Below are positions 57,017-60,039 of a stretch of DNA of 60,039 bases, one piece after another; positions within the stretch are counted from its first letter, which is position 1; every line of letters starts with the position of its first letter. Where the stretch lies: positions 1-60,039 of the forward strand of contig NZ_BJXA01000057.1 in assembly GCF_007990755.1 (NCBI RefSeq), written 5' to 3'. Origin of the DNA: Nocardia ninae NBRC 108245 (GTDB lineage: Bacteria; Actinomycetota; Actinomycetes; Mycobacteriales; Mycobacteriaceae). Below the pieces are notes generated by a model. That model did not search any database and was not told the DNA's origin. It was given only the letters and a program-made list of their open reading frames with translations. The position numbers and the translations under genes are program-made.

Positions 57017-59982
57017 CCCACGACGACAGCGAGTTCCGGGTCGCGGTGATCGGCATGGCGTGCCGATTCCCGGACGCGGACACCGTCACCGAGTACTGGC
57101 GCAACCTGTGCGAGGGCCGCGAATCGGTGCGGCCGCTCGCGCCGGAGGCCATGCCCGCCGACCCGCCCGCCGGTTACGTGCACGCGGGCGCGTTGCTCGC
57201 TGACGCCGACAAGTTCGACGCGGAGTTCTTCGAAATGACCCCGCGCGAAGCGCAACTCACCGACCCGCAGCACCGCCTGTTCACGCTGTGCGCCTGGGAG
57301 GCGCTGGAGGACGCCGGGCATATCGCGGCCGAAAAGCCCACGCCGGTCGGTGTTTTCGCGGGCGCGGGCATCAGCACCTATCTGCTGCGCAACCTGGTCG
57401 GGCACGCGAGCGTGTTCCAGAGCCCCAGCTCGCAGCTGCACGCATTGCACGGCAACGCCTCCGACTACATGGCCACCAAGGTGTCCTACAAGCTGAACCT
57501 GACCGGTCCCAGCGTCGCCGTGCAGACGGCGTGTTCCACCTCGCTGGTCGCCGTGCACCAGGCCGCGCAGGCGCTGCTCGACTTCCAGTGCGACGTGGCG
57601 CTGGCCGGTGGTGCCAGCGTGCAGGTGCCGCAGGAGGCCGGCTACATCTACGAGGAGGGGTCGATCCTCTCCCCGGACGGCCACTGCCGGGCGTTCGATG
57701 CCGACGCGGGCGGCACCGTCTTCGGCTCGGGTGTCGGCGTTGTCGTGCTCAAGCGGCTCGCCGACGCGATCGCCGACGGCGACCACATCCACGCCGTCAT
57801 TCTGGGCTCCGCGGTGAACAACGACGGCGCCAACAAGATCGGCTACACCGCCCCCGGCATCGCGGGCCAGCGCGCCGTCATCCGAGAAGCGTTGTCGGCG
57901 GCCGGAATTAGCGCCGACACCATCGGCTACGTCGAGGCGCACGGCACCGGAACCAAACTCGGCGACCCGATCGAGGTGTCGGCGCTGAGCGCGGCATACC
58001 GCGAGCACACCGACGCGACCCAGTACTGCGCGCTCGGTTCGGTGAAAGCCAATGTCGGTCACCTCAATTCGGCGGGCGGCGTCGCGGGGTTCATCAAGGC
58101 GGTGCTCGCCGTGCGTGAGGGCCGTATTCCGGCCAGCTTGCACTACACCCGGCCGAATCCCGAAATAGATTTCGCGGCAAGCCCGTTCTTCGTCAACACA
58201 GAACTGCGGGCCTGGTCCGACGACGTGCGCCGGGCAGGCGTCAGCGCCTTCGGTATCGGCGGCACCAACGCCCACGTGATCGTGGAGCAGCCACCGACAC
58301 AAAAGCCCGCCACCGTGAACCCGGGACCGCGCGCACTGCTGTTCTCGGGCCGTACTGCCCAGGACGCCGACCGCATCGCTGCCCGGCTCGCCGAGCACCT
58401 GCGCGGCACCGACGCGGAACTCGCCTCCGTCGCACACACTTTGGCGCACGGCCGCCGTACCTTCCCACATCGCCGCATGGTCGTGGCGAGCACCACCGAA
58501 GAGGCCGCAGCCGCGCTCGGTAAGCCCGCTGTGGGGGAGGCCATACCGTCCCCCGCGCTCGCCTGGTTGTTCCCCGGCCAGGGCGTCGCATTAGGCACCG
58601 CCGTCCTCGAACTCGCCGCGAGCGTCCGGCAATTCGGCGACCGATTCCGCGAATGCGCGGACATCCTGCGCGACCGCACCGGCTTCGACCTGGAGTCCGC
58701 GGTACGCAACGGCGACGGCACCGAACAGACTCAGGTCGCGTTGTTCGCGGTCGAATACGCACTGGCTGAGATGTGGCGCGAGTTCGGCGCCGAACCACGG
58801 GATCTGCTGGGTCACAGCCTCGGCGAGCTCGTCTGCGCCACCCTCGCGGGCGTCTTCGAGCTGCCCGACGCGCTGGCCCTGGTGGTCGAGCGCGGCCGAA
58901 TCATGGCGGCGGCACCGCCCGGCGGCATGCTCGCCGTCTCCAAGGGCGTGGACGTCATCGCCGCCCGCCTGCCGGAGGACGTGTGGCTCGCCGCCGACAA
59001 CTCCGCCACTCGCTGCGTTGTGGCCGGCGCACCCGCGCCGCTGTTCCGTTTGGCCGGTGAGCTGTCGGAGGAGGGTGTCCCGAACTCGCTGCTGCCCGTC
59101 GGGCACGCGTTCCACACGCCCCTCATGGACGAGGCAGCGGCCCGCTTCGCGGAGCTCGTGCGTGGCGTGCCGCGGCAGGCCCAGCAGGTCCCGTTCTGGT
59201 CCAACGTCACCGGTGCGCCGATCACCGCCGAGCAGGCGGTGGACCCCGGCTACTGGGCTCGGCAGATGACCAGCACGGTGCGCTTCCGGGAGGCCGCCGT
59301 CGGCCTGGTCGGCAGGAATCAGGGGACGGTCGCGCTGGAGGTCGGCCCGGGGAAGTCGCTGGTCTCGTTCCTGCGCACCGCCGATCGGGCAGCGGCGACG
59401 GTCGGCAGCCTCGGCACGGGCTCGGCCGAGTCCGCGATCGTGGACGCGGCGGCACGACTCTGGTTATCCGGTGTCACGGTCGATTTCGACGCCATCTACG
59501 GCGGCGAGACACCGGCCACCGTCAGCTTGCCGACGTATCCCTTTGCCCTCAAACGCTATTGGGTCGACCCGCCGGAAGCAGTACCCACCCGGCGCTTCGA
59601 CACCGAGCGACCCGCCCCGGCGGCGCCGGTGAAAAGCGATGACACCGCGACAGACGACGAGGACGACTTCGTGGTCTCGGTGCGCAACCGGGTCGTCTCG
59701 GTCTGGTGCGCGGCGCTCGGTGTCGAGCAGATCGGCGGTGACGCGAATTTCTTCGAGGCGGGCGGCGATTCGCTGCTCGCGGTGCACGTGGCGACCCAGC
59801 TGCGCGCCGTCTTCCCGTTGGAACTGGCCCTCGGCGAGCTGTTCGCCGCGCCGACGGCTGCGGGGATGGCCGACACCATCGCCGCACATCTGATGCAGCG
59901 GTTGGACGAACTGTCCGACAGCGAGGTCGAGCAACTGCTCGAGCAGCCGGGGGCGGCCGAAGAACGGAGCAACAATGCCTGA
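57013..59982 (+). CDS. Type I polyketide synthase, KS-AT-ACP
   Basis: A 989-residue PKS module. Ketosynthase (about 8-440): Cys174 in QTACSTSLVAVH, His310 in EAHGTGTK, His350 in ANVGHLNSAGG. Acyltransferase (about 510-790): Ser602 in GHSLGELVCA and HAFH at 698-701, the usual malonyl-CoA signature. Carrier: Ser920 in AGGDSLLA. No reductive domains. The QTACSTS active site is the form common in KS domains of hybrid NRPS-PKS lines, consistent with taking a peptidyl chain from the preceding NRPS. An ATGA overlap couples it to the NRPS, and it overlaps the next gene by eight bases. Confidence 0.95.
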
Positions 59983-60039
59983 ACTCGTCGATTCGGGAGC
60001 GTCGCGCCGCGCGTTGCTGCGCCGCTGGGCCGCCGGTGG
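59975..60039 (+). CDS. Start of next biosynthetic gene (partial, N-terminus only)
   Basis: Twenty-one codons from the ATG at 59975 to the window end. CGGAG precedes the ATG, and the frame overlaps the PKS stop by eight bases, as do other junctions in the cluster. The sequence (SGASRRALLRRWAAG) looks like the basic helical start common on NRPS proteins, but this is too short to identify. Confidence 0.6.
   Translation, partial: MPELVDSGASRRALLRRWAAG

Overview
This 60 kb window is high-GC actinobacterial chromosome, most likely from the Mycobacteriales and probably Nocardia. That is an inference from the gene set: TIGR00027-type methyltransferase, LppP/LprE lipoprotein, F420-dependent luciferase-like enzyme, PknB-type kinase, mycolyltransferase-like esterase fold, MpaB/Lcp-family oxygenases and Mycobacteriales-style secreted hydrolases. 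No tRNA, rRNA, insertion sequence, CRISPR array or phage gene is visible. Most of the window is metabolic and regulatory accessory genome in short operons, each with its own local regulator.

Positions 1-10,320: the 5' part of a secreted glycine/asparagine-rich protein cut by the window edge, a PQQ-type sugar dehydrogenase lipoprotein divergent from a LysR regulator, a TetR/FAD-monooxygenase couple, a secreted dienelactone-hydrolase-like protein, a secreted CocE-like hydrolase, a small membrane protein and a secreted esterase. Positions 10,500-21,760: methyltransferase, F420-type oxidoreductase, a DapA-fold aldolase, gluconokinase, a DJ-1/PfpI protein, an M50-like membrane protease, an acyl-CoA ligase, a membrane Ser/Thr kinase carrying eleven 7-residue repeats, a BASS transporter, a Gfo/Idh/MocA oxidoreductase and a collapsed membrane-protein pseudogene. 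Positions 22,000-26,400: mannitol-type dehydrogenase coupled to a HAD phosphatase, a lipoprotein, and an HxlR regulator divergent from a carboxymuconolactone-decarboxylase-like protein with a perfect inverted repeat between them.

Positions 26,400-36,600: a CitA/CitB-type two-component system divergent from a complete NitT/TauT-type ABC importer. This is followed by a Rieske oxygenase and its TetR regulator behind two near-identical 18-bp palindromes, a GlxA-type regulator with an HD-domain protein, and a siderophore-interacting reductase with a candidate DtxR/IdeR box and a clear terminator. Positions 36,700-47,230: nitroreductase, amino-acid permease, a TetR gene divergent from an operon of two MpaB/DUF2236 oxygenases plus a [2Fe-2S] ferredoxin, two unknown helical proteins, an endonuclease/exonuclease/phosphatase-family enzyme and a DHA2 exporter.

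Positions 47,230-60,039 hold the start of a hybrid PKS-NRPS biosynthetic cluster that runs off the window. A CPBP-type membrane protein is followed by ACP-KS-AT-ACP, then C-PCP-C-A-PCP, then KS-AT-ACP, then the start of another gene, all tightly packed or overlapping. The first PKS has the N-terminal carrier layout of mycolate synthase Pks13 but no thioesterase. The first NRPS module has no adenylation domain, and no reductive PKS domain is present. The simplest reading is an acyl starter extended by a non-reduced ketide unit, one amino acid loaded in trans, one amino acid loaded by the resident A domain, and another non-reduced ketide. This cluster and the paired-MpaB/ferredoxin operon are the best candidates for undescribed biology.
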